Source: Bog-473 sp963807675 (lineage in GTDB: Bacteria; Actinomycetota; Acidimicrobiia; Acidimicrobiales; RAAP-2). From it: a stretch of 64,000 bases of DNA. The notes under the pieces were generated by a model. That model had not been told where the DNA came from. It did not search any database and saw nothing but the letters and a program-made list of their open reading frames with translations. The DNA lies in contig CAWECP010000002.1 in NCBI GenBank assembly GCA_963807675.1, positions 558,001 to 622,000 of the forward strand, given 5' to 3'. Positions 18,783-28,413 of this stretch are shown piece by piece (positions within the stretch are counted from its first letter, which is position 1; every line of letters starts with the position of its first letter). The position numbers and the translations under genes were made by a program.

Positions 18783-20066
18783 ATGGGGGAGTTCGACGGG
18801 ATCGATTTCTTCAAGGGCAATGAGCTCATCGGCGATCCCTACCCGTACTACGAGTTCCTGCGCGGACAGTGCCCGGTGCAGCGCGAGCCGAACCACGATG
18901 TGGTCATGGTGACCGGCTACGACGAGGCCGTGTCGGTGTACACCAACACGACGACGTTCTCGTCGGCCAACTCGGTCACGGGGCCGTTTCCGGGGTTCCC
19001 CGTCGCGCTCGAGGGCGACGACGTGAGCGACCTGATCGAGCAGTACCGTGAAGAGCTGCCCTTCAGCGACCAGATCCTCACCATGGACCCGCCCAAGCAC
19101 AAGGCGCACCGGGGACTGTTGATGCGGCTCATCACACCGAAGCGGCTGCGTGAGAACGAGGACTTCATGTGGCGGTATGCCGATCGGCAGATCGAGGAGT
19201 TCGTCGAGCGCGGCGAGTGCGAGTTCATCCGTGAGTTCGCCCAGCCCTTCACGCTCTACGTGATCGCCGACCTCATGGGCATCCCCGAGGAGGACCACGA
19301 GGAGTTCCGCCGGGACCTCCAGGGGGGAGGCAACCCCAATCGCGAGCAGGGGCTGGGCAGCACCGGTGGCGACACGCTGTCGCACTCGCCATTGGAGTAC
19401 TTGTACGACCGCATTTCGGCCTACGTGGAGCAGCGACGGCGTGAGCCGCGCGACGACGTGCTCACCGGCCTGGCCACGGCGACGTTCCCCGACGGCTCGC
19501 TGCCCGAGGTCATCGACGTGGCCCGGGTGGCGGCCAACGTGTTCTCGGCCGGCCAGGAGACGACGGTGCGGCTGCTGAGCGCAGCGCTGCAGATCATCGC
19601 CGAGTCCCCCGAGGTCCAGGAGCGGCTGCGCTCGGACTACTCGCTGATCCCCGGGTTCGTGGAGGAGTGCCTGCGCTACGAGAGCCCGGTCAAGGGCGAC
19701 TTCCGGCTGGCCCGCACGACGACGTCGGTGGGTGACGTGGATGTGCCGGCTGGCTCGTGCGTGATGGTGCTCAACGCCGCCGCCGGGCGTGACCCTCGGC
19801 GTTTCGAGGCGCCGGACGAGTTCATCATGGACCGGGCCAACGCCAAGGAGCACCTGGCCTTCGGGCGGGGGCCGCACGCCTGCCCCGGGGGACCGCTGGC
19901 CCGGGCGGAGACGCGCATCAGTATCGAGCGGCTGCTCGAGCGCATGAAGGGCATCCGCCTGTCCGAGTCCGTGCACGGACCCGAGGGCGACCGGCGCTTC
20001 TCGTACGTGCCGACGTACATTTTGCGCGGGCTGACGCGGTTGAACCTGGAGTTCACGCCGGCGTAA
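18783..20066 (+). CDS. cytochrome P450
   Basis: A 427-residue soluble bacterial P450. Visible motifs are the I-helix SAGQETTVRLL (acid-Thr pair about residues 259-260), the K-helix ExxR in VEECLRYES, and the haem loop FGRGPHACPGG with the axial Cys near residue 367. The ATG at 18783 has a good AAGGAGAGG site; the frame extends back to 18690 without homology. No ferredoxin or ferredoxin reductase is adjacent, so electrons must come from elsewhere. It follows the dehydrogenase by 178 bp and may be transcribed separately. The family assignment within P450s and the substrate are not determinable here; terpenoid, steroid or fatty acid hydroxylation are usual roles. Confidence 0.95.
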   Translation: MGEFDGIDFFKGNELIGDPYPYYEFLRGQCPVQREPNHDVVMVTGYDEAVSVYTNTTTFSSANSVTGPFPGFPVALEGDDVSDLIEQYREELPFSDQILTMDPPKHKAHRGLLMRLITPKRLRENEDFMWRYADRQIEEFVERGECEFIREFAQPFTLYVIADLMGIPEEDHEEFRRDLQGGGNPNREQGLGSTGGDTLSHSPLEYLYDRISAYVEQRRREPRDDVLTGLATATFPDGSLPEVIDVARVAANVFSAGQETTVRLLSAALQIIAESPEVQERLRSDYSLIPGFVEECLRYESPVKGDFRLARTTTSVGDVDVPAGSCVMVLNAAAGRDPRRFEAPDEFIMDRANAKEHLAFGRGPHACPGGPLARAETRISIERLLERMKGIRLSESVHGPEGDRRFSYVPTYILRGLTRLNLEFTPA

Positions 20067-20268
20067 GCGGCTACAAGGCCCCTGTCCTCAAACCGGCGAC
20101 CTGGGTCATTTTGCGTTGGTTCTGGGCATCCACCGATTTGGTGGAAGCCCTTGTGGGGTGCGTCGGTTCGGTTCCTCTGGATTAACTGAACCGGGGCCGG
20201 AGCGGGCGAGAGTTCGACTCGACGCGAACGTGTCGGATTTGGGCCTCGACGTGAGTTCGACCGATCGA

Positions 20269-20900
<632 letters not shown>

Positions 20901-20904
<4 letters not shown>

Positions 20905-22589
20905 TGTGGTTCCCTTTCTGCGGGGCTGTCTATCTGTACGAGTCGACAACGAGATGCCAAGTCCAGAAACGTCGTCACTTGCTCGTGGGGAGGTCGAGGG
21001 AGACTGAAAGCCTCTTGGACCACATCGATGATCTCAGCGACCGAGTAGTGACCATTTGCGAGTTCGAGCACGAGCACGCCGGTCTTGTTGATGACGAACT
21101 GAGTCGGAGACCCCGCCTCAATCACCGCAAAGCCGCCCTCGGTTTCGATCCAACTGAGCCCCGAGGCCACCTGGGGATACGAGGTCAGAGGAACGGATGA
21201 TTCTCCGGGTGCCGTGGCGTTGTCCTTCACATGATCGGCGAGCGTCGGGGAACCATCCGAAACGGTTGACCAGAGCCCGGGGCTGACCTCTGCGAGGTCG
21301 CCTTCAAGTGGATCAAGCCAACCCTCGGCGCCGACGTAGGGCCGGACCTCCCAACCGGCGGGGGTGGCAATCGACTCGAAGTGGCGGACCAGGGTGATCT
21401 GTTCCGGGACACCAGACAGGAGGCTTTGGAGCTCTTCTCCGTCGGCGTCGAGCCGAACGATCTCTTCGTCCTCGCTGTCACGAACGCTCACGCACCAGAA
21501 CTGCGAATCAGTCCAAACCGAAGGGGCGATCTGTAATGAGGGGATGGTGATGCGCACAGTGTGGTCTCTGGTCTTCGCGACCCAGTCCTCGTCCGCGAGC
21601 GGGTTGGGCGGAGGCAGGTGGCGCCGGGTGTGGTCCTGGACGCGCCGGTGCTTGAAGTTGATGCCGGCGAACGCCTCATAGTCGGCGACCGACCGCTCTG
21701 TCCCACAGCCGAACTCTTTGGAATCTGATTCTGTGAGGAGTCGACGAGCACTCTTCCGACTGCGTACGTCGCGTTGCGCCCAGTCGACGTCGAAGCCGTG
21801 ATCGGCAATATGGTCATCCCAGTGCTTGGGTCGGTAGTTCCTGGTGTATTCGTGCCACACGATTGCTTCGCCCGGGTGGAATAGGTCGTACCCGTGGGTG
21901 AAGGCGCGCACGGTTAGGGTGATCTCCTCCCCGATGAAGTACATCTCCGGGTCGTAGGGAACCTCCGAAACGAACGCCCCCGGAGCGAAGAGGAAATGGG
22001 CCGACGCGAAGCGCGCTCGCCCGGGCGCTGTCGTCGACTGCCAGTCGGGGATCACCCCTGGCCTGAAAATGACGAGTCCGTCTTCGGTGAACCGATCGAA
22101 TTCCATCCGCATCGGCTCGTCGTTCAACAAATCGCTAGCGCCCGGATCAAAGGGGGCCGCGTACGTGGTGAGGATCGGCTTGGGACTTCCGGTTGCTTCG
22201 AGCTGAGCGAACAGTTTGACGTCCCATTCGGGTGCGAAGCGATGGTGTGAGTCCAACTGGAGGAACCAGGGTTCGTGCTCCCACAGCCCCATGATCTGTG
22301 CTCTTGCCCAGCACGCCCCACGACTGTCTTGCCAGTCGACGTCAAGGACCCGGAACCTTGCGTCACTGAATCGTGCTAGCGGCTTCTCCTCGGGTCCGTG
22401 CTGCCAGCAAATGCCGAAACGCAACCGATGCGGCCAGCGGGCCTTGGCGAGGCAGTCCTCGATGGTCGGCCCTAGCTCGGGGTCCCGGTAGGAGGCGATC
22501 GACACGAAGATCGGATCCGTACGATGATCCGCAGCCAGGTCGGACGAGTGTGAACATGGCCCCTTCGAGACCTGCTCTACTACCGCCAT
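20901..22589 (-). CDS. GT60-like GlcNAc transferase fused to a PqqD-like domain
   Basis: A 562-residue two-module enzyme. Residues 25-330 resemble the GlcNAc-transferase family that includes eukaryotic Skp1 and trypanosome mucin GlcNAc transferases (GT60): IFVSIASYRDPELGPTIEDC near the start, RGACWARAQIMGLW, and the metal-site-like LQLDSHHRFAPEWD at about 110-123. A middle region (about 330-470) is unassigned. Residues 476-556 resemble PqqD, the peptide-recognition fold of RiPP enzymes: FVINKTGVLVLELANGHY, then SVAEIIDVVQEAF. It overlaps by 4 bp the gene for a Tat Thr-Pro-repeat protein. The inference is that the PqqD module binds that protein's leader and the GT module glycosylates its Thr/Pro tract in the cytoplasm. 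The start at 22589 has GGGGGGCG just upstream. Confidence 0.8.
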
Positions 22590-22597
22590 TACGCCCC

Positions 22598-22613
22598 CCG
22601 AAGATCACTTCGG
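22598..22613. promoter_or_regulatory. hairpin abutting the glycosyltransferase ribosome-binding site
   Basis: CCGAAGATCACTTCGG has 6-bp perfect arms around ATCA. On the minus strand its 3' arm runs directly into the G-rich ribosome-binding site of the glycosyltransferase gene, so it could tune initiation or act as an operator. Confidence 0.4.
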
Positions 22614-22670
22614 TGGCACCTGCCAAGGATGCCCGGGATGGTACCGGTGGCCAGTCTCCTTTGTCCACCG

Positions 22671-22688
22671 TTGCGATGGCCATTGCAA
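22671..22688. promoter_or_regulatory. 18-bp palindrome upstream of the glycosyltransferase operon
   Basis: TTGCGATGGCCATTGCAA is palindromic except for one base pair. It lies about 82 bp upstream of the glycosyltransferase start within the 225-bp gap behind the LLM gene, where a promoter for the island should be. The binding protein is unknown. Confidence 0.4.
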
Positions 22689-22814
22689 ATGACGCAGAAC
22701 CCCAGAGTTGTCGCCGTCGTGAACCCGAGTGGGCGGTGTCGAGAGCCGGTCCCGGGTGTCCGCCTGGAAGATCCGGCACGAGGTCGCCGGCGGCCGTGTC
22801 GGCTGTGGCGGTAC

Positions 22815-23690
22815 TCAGGTGAACTGGCTGATGACCGTTTCGCCGAACGCCGCCACGGTGTCGGTCGGGGCGAAGTCGGTGAACCAGACGTAGAGCCGCT
22901 CGACGTCGCGCCCGGCCAGCGGGCCGAAGTAGTCGACCAGCTCCGGTGCCGTGCCCACCACGATGCGCTTGCCGAAGCGCCGGTAGGCGATCTGTGTCAC
23001 CTCGTCGCGGTCCTGGCCGGGCCGAATGAGGGCGACCTGGGCCTGCAGCGAGCAGCGGGCGGTGCCGGCGAGCGGTCGCATCTCGTCGAACTTGTCGAGG
23101 ATGCCGATGTGAACGTTCCACCAGTCGGCGTGGGACGCCACCAGCTCCATCGTCTTGCGGCCCGCCCCGCCGATGACGATCGGGATGCGGTTGAGGGGAG
23201 TCGGTCGCTGCTGGGCCCCGTGCAGGGTGAAGTGCTCGCCCTCGTAGTCGACCGGCTCGCCGGTCCACAGCGCCGTGATGACCTCGAGCGACTCCTTCAA
23301 CCGGCTCACCCGCTGCTTGGGCTCGGGAGAGCCGATGCCGAAGGTGGCCAGTTCAGAGGCGACGGAGCCCCAGCCGATGCCGAGCTCGAAGCGGCCGTTC
23401 GAGGCGTGGTCGAGGGAGACGGCCTCGCGGGCCAGCATCACGGGGTGGCGGAAGGAGTCGCACAGCACCAAGGAGCCGACGTTGAGGGTGGTGGTGCGGC
23501 TGGCCACCCAGGTGTTGGCGACCATCGCCTCGTACATGGCGTGGGTCTCGGCGAGGGGAGGGGCCAGGTGGTCCATGCCGGCCATGCCGTGGAAGCCGAC
23601 GGCCTCGGCGGCCTGGGCGCGCTCGACCATCTGGTCCATGGTCAGGCGCATTTGGGGCAGATAGAGCCAGAACTCGAGAGACGGGGCCAT
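22815..23690 (-). CDS. LLM class flavin/F420-dependent oxidoreductase
   Basis: A 291-residue luciferase-like TIM-barrel oxidoreductase. Family features are DQMVERAQAAEAVGFHGMAG at the first helix, the barrel motif MLAREAVSLDHASNGRFELG, GIGWGSVASELATFG, and IPIVIGGAGRKTMELVA for cofactor phosphate binding. The size and the IGGAG loop are typical of F420-linked members, but FMN use cannot be excluded. It starts 10 bp after the CocE-like hydrolase gene stops on the same strand and is probably the last gene of that cluster. Substrate unknown. Confidence 0.9.
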   Translation of the reverse strand: MAPSLEFWLYLPQMRLTMDQMVERAQAAEAVGFHGMAGMDHLAPPLAETHAMYEAMVANTWVASRTTTLNVGSLVLCDSFRHPVMLAREAVSLDHASNGRFELGIGWGSVASELATFGIGSPEPKQRVSRLKESLEVITALWTGEPVDYEGEHFTLHGAQQRPTPLNRIPIVIGGAGRKTMELVASHADWWNVHIGILDKFDEMRPLAGTARCSLQAQVALIRPGQDRDEVTQIAYRRFGKRIVVGTAPELVDYFGPLAGRDVERLYVWFTDFAPTDTVAAFGETVISQFT

Positions 23691-23700
23691 GATCGGGAGA

Positions 23701-25332
23701 CTACGGCTCCACGGCGACGGCCACCGGCAGGAGCAGGCTCGAGCAGGCGTCGGACTCGTGGCTGACGGTGTGCCGGGCCGGGCGCATGGTCAGGCCGCTG
23801 CCCGGGTTCTCGCCCGTGCCCAGGTTGCGGGCGAACTGCGGGTGGCAGCCGCCGGCCACGAAGACCCGGACGCGGGTGCCGGCCCTGAAGCGGTGCGCGG
23901 TGGGGCGCAACGTCAGGGTGATGTCGGCGCCGGCGGCCGGCCGGTCCGGGTCGAGGCTCACGTAGCCCTCGGTGATGTTGTGCGAGCGACCCTTGCGGTC
24001 GACCTCCGAGATGCGCACGAAGAGGTCGGCGTGCGGGTTGTCGGAGGCGTGAGCCAGCCGGATGGCCGGGGCGCCGATCACGTCCAGGTCGCTGGTCAGG
24101 ACCGGGCCGGTGAAGGTGAGGACGTCCCTCCGCTCGGCCAGCTTCGAGTCGTCGACCGAGCAGCGGAACGCCAGCAGCGGACCGCCGACCGTCGGCGTGG
24201 GGTGGGTCGGGTCGAACGTGAACGTGGACGCCGGCCGTGTGGCCGCGGGCGCGTCCTCGGACAGGCTGCCGTCGGCGTGCAGGAAGAGCGTGTGCCCCGA
24301 CGTCTTGGGGGGCCAGTCGGGCAGGTCACGCCATCCGCCGCCGGTCCCGGACACGAAGATGCGCACGGGGCTGGTGCGACCCTGGCCGGAGGCCCGGTGG
24401 GCCAGGTGCTCGTCGAGCCAGGCCAGCGTCTCCTGGCTCGTCGCCCGCAGCCCGCCGGCGCCGACGGCGAGATGCGACCAGTCGCCGATCGTCATGGCCA
24501 CCTCCACACTCCGGGCCCGGAGCCGCTCGTACTGGTGCACGGTCTGCTCCAGGAAGAGGTCCTGCCAGCCGCCGATGAGCAGGACGGGGACCTCCACCCG
24601 CTCGAGCGCGGTGGCGTGCTGCATGGGAGCCCAGAACGGGTCGGTCGCCTCGGGCCGCGTCACCCAGTCGGCGTACCAGGGCGCTCGCCCGCCCAGGATC
24701 GTGCTCGCCGCCTCGGTCAGCGGGAGCGTCTCCATGTGCGGGCCGACCCGGCGGGCGGTCGTGGCGGTGCGCAGCGCTCCCGCCAGGCCACCGCCGTCCT
24801 CCTGGTGGACGATGCCGTAGCTCCAGCCCAAGAAGTCGAGCCGGAAGGCGCCGGCGCCCCAGACGTGCTGCTGGAAGTCGTGCGGCCCGATGGACACGAT
24901 GGCCGCCGCCAGCTCGGGGGGCGGGTCGGTCATCAGGGCCCATTGGGTGTGCCCCAGGTAGGAGCCGCCGACGGTGGCGAAGGTGCCGGTGAACCAGGGC
25001 TGGTCGCGCATCCAGGCCACCGCGTCGAACCCGTCGTCCACTTCGGTCTCCATGGGCCGGAACGCGCCGCCCGAACCGAACGTGCCGCGGCTGCTCACGA
25101 AGAGGGCGTTGTAGCCCCGCGCCGCGAAGATCCTCACTTGCGACATGGCGAGGGCCAACGAGCGGCCATAAGGCCCGCGCACCAAGATCGTCCCGACGAC
25201 GTCGGACGTCGGCTGGTACAGGTCAGCCGCCAGCTCGACGCCGTCGCGCGTGGGGATGCGGACGTTGCGCGTCACCGTGAAGTCCGTCGTGGCGGGGGAC
25301 AGGCCGCTCAGGCGCGTGGCGAGCGCGTCCAT
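23701..25332 (-). CDS. CocE/NonD family hydrolase (X-Pro dipeptidyl-peptidase-like)
   Basis: A 543-residue serine hydrolase. The N-terminal alpha/beta hydrolase domain has NVRIPTRDGVELAADLY, the nucleophile elbow VGGSYLGHTQ, and MTIGDWSHLA bearing the probable catalytic His. The C-terminal half is the jelly-roll domain of the X-Pro dipeptidyl-peptidase/cocaine-esterase family. No signal peptide is seen. The start is odd: ATG 25332 has no good ribosome site. A strong GGGAGG lies before an ATG at 25418 in another frame, which encodes a Pro-Thr peptide overlapping this start, so translation may depend on coupling or a frame change. Acts on esters, amides or glutaryl-type substrates. Confidence 0.9.
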   Translation of the reverse strand: MDALATRLSGLSPATTDFTVTRNVRIPTRDGVELAADLYQPTSDVVGTILVRGPYGRSLALAMSQVRIFAARGYNALFVSSRGTFGSGGAFRPMETEVDDGFDAVAWMRDQPWFTGTFATVGGSYLGHTQWALMTDPPPELAAAIVSIGPHDFQQHVWGAGAFRLDFLGWSYGIVHQEDGGGLAGALRTATTARRVGPHMETLPLTEAASTILGGRAPWYADWVTRPEATDPFWAPMQHATALERVEVPVLLIGGWQDLFLEQTVHQYERLRARSVEVAMTIGDWSHLAVGAGGLRATSQETLAWLDEHLAHRASGQGRTSPVRIFVSGTGGGWRDLPDWPPKTSGHTLFLHADGSLSEDAPAATRPASTFTFDPTHPTPTVGGPLLAFRCSVDDSKLAERRDVLTFTGPVLTSDLDVIGAPAIRLAHASDNPHADLFVRISEVDRKGRSHNITEGYVSLDPDRPAAGADITLTLRPTAHRFRAGTRVRVFVAGGCHPQFARNLGTGENPGSGLTMRPARHTVSHESDACSSLLLPVAVAVEP

Positions 25333-25418
25333 GGCCTTGGCGCCGGCGCCGCGACGCTCCGCGGCGTGGGCGTGGGCGTGGGCGTGGGCGTGGGCGTGGG
25401 CTTCGTGTCGTCGCTCAT
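25308..25418 (-). CDS. possible 36-residue Pro-Thr-repeat leader peptide
   Basis: ATG 25418 lies 7 nt after an excellent GGGAGG site and encodes Met-Ser-Asp-Asp-Thr-Lys, six Pro-Thr pairs from a (GTGGGC)6 hexamer repeat, and a basic tail. Its stop at 25308 overlaps the CocE-like start (25332) by 25 bp in a different frame. It may be a leader peptide that couples translation to the hydrolase, or the true N-terminus of the hydrolase separated by a one-base frame error. No homologue recognised. Confidence 0.45.
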   Translation of the reverse strand: MSDDTKPTPTPTPTPTPTPRSVAAPAPRPWTRSPRA

Positions 25419-25433
25419 GTGTTTGCCTCCCGG

Positions 25434-26714
25434 TCAGGCGCCATACGGCTCGTCGAACAACGACGTCCCCCGCTGCAGCGCGGCGAGTGAGAACCCCGCC
25501 GTCCGGCGGTAACCCTCGGTCACCTCGGCGATCTCCTCCGGCGAAATGACGTCGGCGATGTCGGCGAAGCCGTCGGGGGCCCGCTGTTCCACGAGCAGCA
25601 TGGGCAACTCCGGCCCCAGGCCGCGATTCGCCCGGACGATGGCACCGGTCGCCGGCCGGCGGGACGCTTCATAGTGCGCCAGGGCTTGGTCCAGGTCGTC
25701 GGCGTGGCGGCGGACACAGCCGGCCAGCACCCGGGCGTCCAAAATGGCCTGCGACGCGCCGTTGGAGCCGATGGGGTACATCGGGTGGGCGGCGTCGCCC
25801 AGCAGGGTGGAGCGGCCGAAGGTCCAGCGCGCCACCGGGTCGCGGTCCACCATCGGGAAGAGATAGGTCTCGGGCGCGGCGCGGATGATGGCCGGCACGT
25901 CGAGCCAGCCGAAGTCCCACTCCTCGAATTCCGGCAGGAAGTCGTCGAGGCCACCTCGCCGATTCCAATCCTCGCCTTGCCCGAGGTCGGAATCGGGCCG
26001 CCGCAGCTCCGCTACGAAGTTGAAGGCCTGCCGCCCACCCTCCAGGTCGGCGATGGGATACCCGACGAACTTCTGGTCCGGGTGGCCGGCCCAAATCATG
26101 GTGCGGCCGTCGAGCACCGGGTCGATCTCGGCGATGCCGCGCCACAACAACGATCCGTTCCAGCGCGGCGACCCCTCGTCTGGGTAGCGCTGTCGCCGCG
26201 CCGCGCTATGGATGCCGTCGGCCGCCACCACGAGGTCGGCCGCCGCCACGGACCCGTCGTCGAAGACCGCGGCCGCCCGGCCGCTGCTGCTGCCGCCGTC
26301 GATGCGCACCAGCCGCCGCCCCAGCTCCAGCGCCCCGGCACCGAGCCGGTCCACCAGCGCCTCGAGCAGCACCTCCTGCAGCACGCCCCGGTGGATGGAC
26401 AACTGCGGCCACGGGTACCCGGCGGCCAGCCCGCGGGGCTCTTGCCAGATCTCCTGTCCCCGGCGCGTGCAGTAGAGCAGGCGTGTCGGTGTTACGCCCC
26501 GGCTGTCCAGGCACTCGAGCAGGCCCATGGCATCGAGCTCGCGCACGGCGTGGGGGAGGAGGTTGATGCCCACCCCCAGGGCGCTCACCCGGGTCACCGA
26601 GTCGAACACCTCGACCTCGGCGCCCACCTCGTGCAGGCTCAGCGCGCTGGCCAAGCCCCCGATGCCGGCCCCGACGACGACGCAGCGGAGCTCCGCCGCC
26701 GCCGCCAGCGGCAC
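25434..26714 (-). CDS. FAD-dependent aromatic monooxygenase (PhzS/salicylate hydroxylase-like)
   Basis: A 426-residue class A flavoprotein monooxygenase. The N-terminal dinucleotide fold is VVVGAGIGGLASALSLH (Gly15-x-Gly17-x-x-Gly20). The DG motif is DLVVAADGIHSAAR, and the second FAD motif is LLGDAAHPMYPIGSNGASQA, whose PIGSNGASQ form is typical of the PhzS-like subgroup. NAD(P)H-dependent hydroxylation of an aromatic ring is expected. The gene starts 3 bp after the DUF3237 stop and ends 15 bp before the next start, so it belongs to a tight minus-strand operon with DUF3237 and the CocE-like hydrolase, suggesting breakdown of an aromatic ester or similar compound. Confidence 0.92.
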   Translation of the reverse strand: MPLAAAAELRCVVVGAGIGGLASALSLHEVGAEVEVFDSVTRVSALGVGINLLPHAVRELDAMGLLECLDSRGVTPTRLLYCTRRGQEIWQEPRGLAAGYPWPQLSIHRGVLQEVLLEALVDRLGAGALELGRRLVRIDGGSSSGRAAAVFDDGSVAAADLVVAADGIHSAARRQRYPDEGSPRWNGSLLWRGIAEIDPVLDGRTMIWAGHPDQKFVGYPIADLEGGRQAFNFVAELRRPDSDLGQGEDWNRRGGLDDFLPEFEEWDFGWLDVPAIIRAAPETYLFPMVDRDPVARWTFGRSTLLGDAAHPMYPIGSNGASQAILDARVLAGCVRRHADDLDQALAHYEASRRPATGAIVRANRGLGPELPMLLVEQRAPDGFADIADVISPEEIAEVTEGYRRTAGFSLAALQRGTSLFDEPYGA

Positions 26715-26717
26715 GCG

Positions 26718-27182
26718 TCACAGGACTTCGTACACGCCGAGGCGGACCACCGACCGGTCCCGCCGACCCGTCGAGACGGCCAGCAGGCCGTTCAGCCGGC
26801 TCAGCCGCTCGGCCGCCGTGGAGAAGCGGACGTGGGTCCGGAAGTAGTACTCGTCGGGGTCGACCGGATCACCCCGGGCGATGCGCTCGGCCACCTCGGG
26901 CTCCGCCCGGCGCAGGCCGCGGGAGCGCACCTCTATGGCCTCGTCCCGGTCGCTCAACAACGAGTAGTGGGCGTCGATCTCGAGCACCCCGTCGGCCCGC
27001 ACGCTCTGCCAGTCGATCCCACCGTCCAGGATCGTTCCGGCGACCTCGTCACGCGCGCCCTCGAAGGTGCCGCCGTCGAAGGCGACGAAGCGCCGCCCAC
27101 CACCCAAGTCGACCACCGGCCGGACCAGCACCTCGATGGACAGGAGGTCGCGCAGCTCCAGGTGGGGCCACTGGTCGGGCAT
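26718..27182 (-). CDS. DUF3237 family protein
   Basis: A 154-residue small beta-barrel-like protein. The family pattern is evident: GGRRFVAFDGGTFEGAR, GGIDWQSVRADGVLEIDAHY, RGLRR, and DPDEYYFRTHVRFST. Members are often found beside aromatic or steroid degradation genes, but no biochemical role is established that I can name. It leads the operon with the FAD monooxygenase, only 3 bp apart. The start at 27182 is the sole Met near the conserved N-terminus. Confidence 0.85.
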   Translation of the reverse strand: MPDQWPHLELRDLLSIEVLVRPVVDLGGGRRFVAFDGGTFEGARDEVAGTILDGGIDWQSVRADGVLEIDAHYSLLSDRDEAIEVRSRGLRRAEPEVAERIARGDPVDPDEYYFRTHVRFSTAAERLSRLNGLLAVSTGRRDRSVVRLGVYEVL

Positions 27183-27197
27183 CGCCGAAAACGTACC

Positions 27198-27421
27198 TCA
27201 CGGTCCAGGAGAAGGGCGCTCCCGCACGTTCACCCGCTCGATCTTCTCCCGCGGGTACGACCGCTCGAGCATCCCGTAGGCCTCCTCCCCGTCCCAGCGA
27301 TAGCGCACGCCCGCCTGCTGCAGGGCGGGGAAGCCCTCGCGAAGCAGTCGTCGCCGAAGTCCTCGAGCCCGGTCGCGTCGATCGTCGTCGCCGTCAGCTC
27401 GTCGGGCGTCTGCATCGCCAT
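27198..27421 (-). pseudogene. frameshifted remnant with a sulfotransferase-like N-terminus
   Basis: ATG 27421 encodes TPDELTATTIDATGLEDFGDD, which resembles the N-terminal helix of actinobacterial sulfotransferase-family proteins. The frame then breaks; after a one-base shift it continues REGFPALQQAGVRYRWDGEE and AYGMLERSYPREKIERV to a stop at 27198. The joined product would be only about 74 residues, far too short for a sulfotransferase, so this looks like a deleted and shifted relic joining two ends of a lost gene. Confidence 0.5.
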
Positions 27422-27442
27422 CGGCTCACCGCCGCCACGCGA

Positions 27443-28298
27443 TTACAGCTTGCGGAGGACCTGGTCGGCGAAGCGCTGGATGCTCTCCATGGCGTCGCTC
27501 GTCCGCGTCCACGGACGCACCATGATCCGGGTCACGCCGGCCGCCACCAGCGGCTCCACATCCTCCGGGCGGCTGACGTCGCCGAACAGCGTCACCTGCA
27601 CCGGCTCCGTGCGCCCGTGGCGCTCGGCGATTGCGTTGATCCGGGCCAGCGAGGACGGGATCTGCTCGAGCGTGTGGTTCATCGGCATCCACCCCGCGCC
27701 GACCGTCGCCGCCCGGCGGAACGCGGCGGGCCCGTCGCCACCGATCTGCAGTGCCGGCCCCGAGGCCTGGACCGGCTTGGGCTCGAACGTCACCGGCCCG
27801 AAGTCGAAGAACGTGCCGTGGTACTCCACCGCGTCCTCGGTCCACAGTCGGCCGCAGACCTCGATGGCCTCGTCCACCCGGGCGCCTCGGGTGTCGAAGT
27901 CGAGGCCCATGGTTTCCCACTCGAGCGCGCAACCAGCTGGCCCCGATGCCGAGCTCGAGTCGCCCGCCCGACAGGACGTCCACCGTCGTGGCCGCCCGCG
28001 CCGTGAGGAACGGGTGGCGCAGCCCGATGTTGTAGACGTGCGTGCCGAAGCGGAGCCGTTCCGTGCGGGCCGCGAAGAAGCTCAAGTAGACGAACGCGTC
28101 GTAGATCGGCACGTTCGGCGGGATCGGCGGGTGCTCCGATCCGTGGTGCGGGCTCCCCTCGGAGCCATGGGGCACCACGACGTGCTCGGGGATCCACACC
28201 GACTCGAAGCCGAGCCGGTCGGCCTCCTCGGCCACGTCGACCCAGATCTTCGGGTTGATCGTGCCGAGATGCAGCCCGAACTTCACATCAGCCGCCAT
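27443..28298 (-). pseudogene. LLM class F420-dependent oxidoreductase with a one-base frameshift
   Basis: Reading from ATG 28298 (ribosome site GGAGG), the first about 124 residues are a normal luciferase-like oxidoreductase: VKFGLHLGTINPKIW, EEADRLGFESVWIPEHV, ATTVDVLSGGRLELGIGA. At about 27928 the sequence needs one base removed to continue LEWETMGLDFDTRGARVDEAI and then QIGGDGPAAFRRAA and the C-terminal RFADQVLRKL. Corrected, the protein would be about 284 residues, the usual family size. Either a recent pseudogene or an assembly indel; all other motifs are intact, which favours recency or error. Upstream of the start is a 115-bp gap to the kinase gene. Confidence 0.8.
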
Positions 28299-28413
28299 GC
28301 GTGCCTCCGTCCCCGTTCCCCGTACGTCGTTATCCGCACCCACGTAGCCCATCCCCCTGGATGCGCGCCCCTGTCGACTTTTGCCCCGCAGTACTACCCG
28401 AGACCTGGCTGCG

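Noticed and set aside
20164..20193. CGGTTC...GAACCG stem between P450 and the repeat protein as a bidirectional terminator.
   Set aside because: Only six base pairs with a long loop and no T-run on either side.
23689..25512. 607-codon plus-strand frame opposite the CocE-like gene.
   Set aside because: Repetitive Arg/Gly/Ala-rich translation without motifs; antisense shadow.
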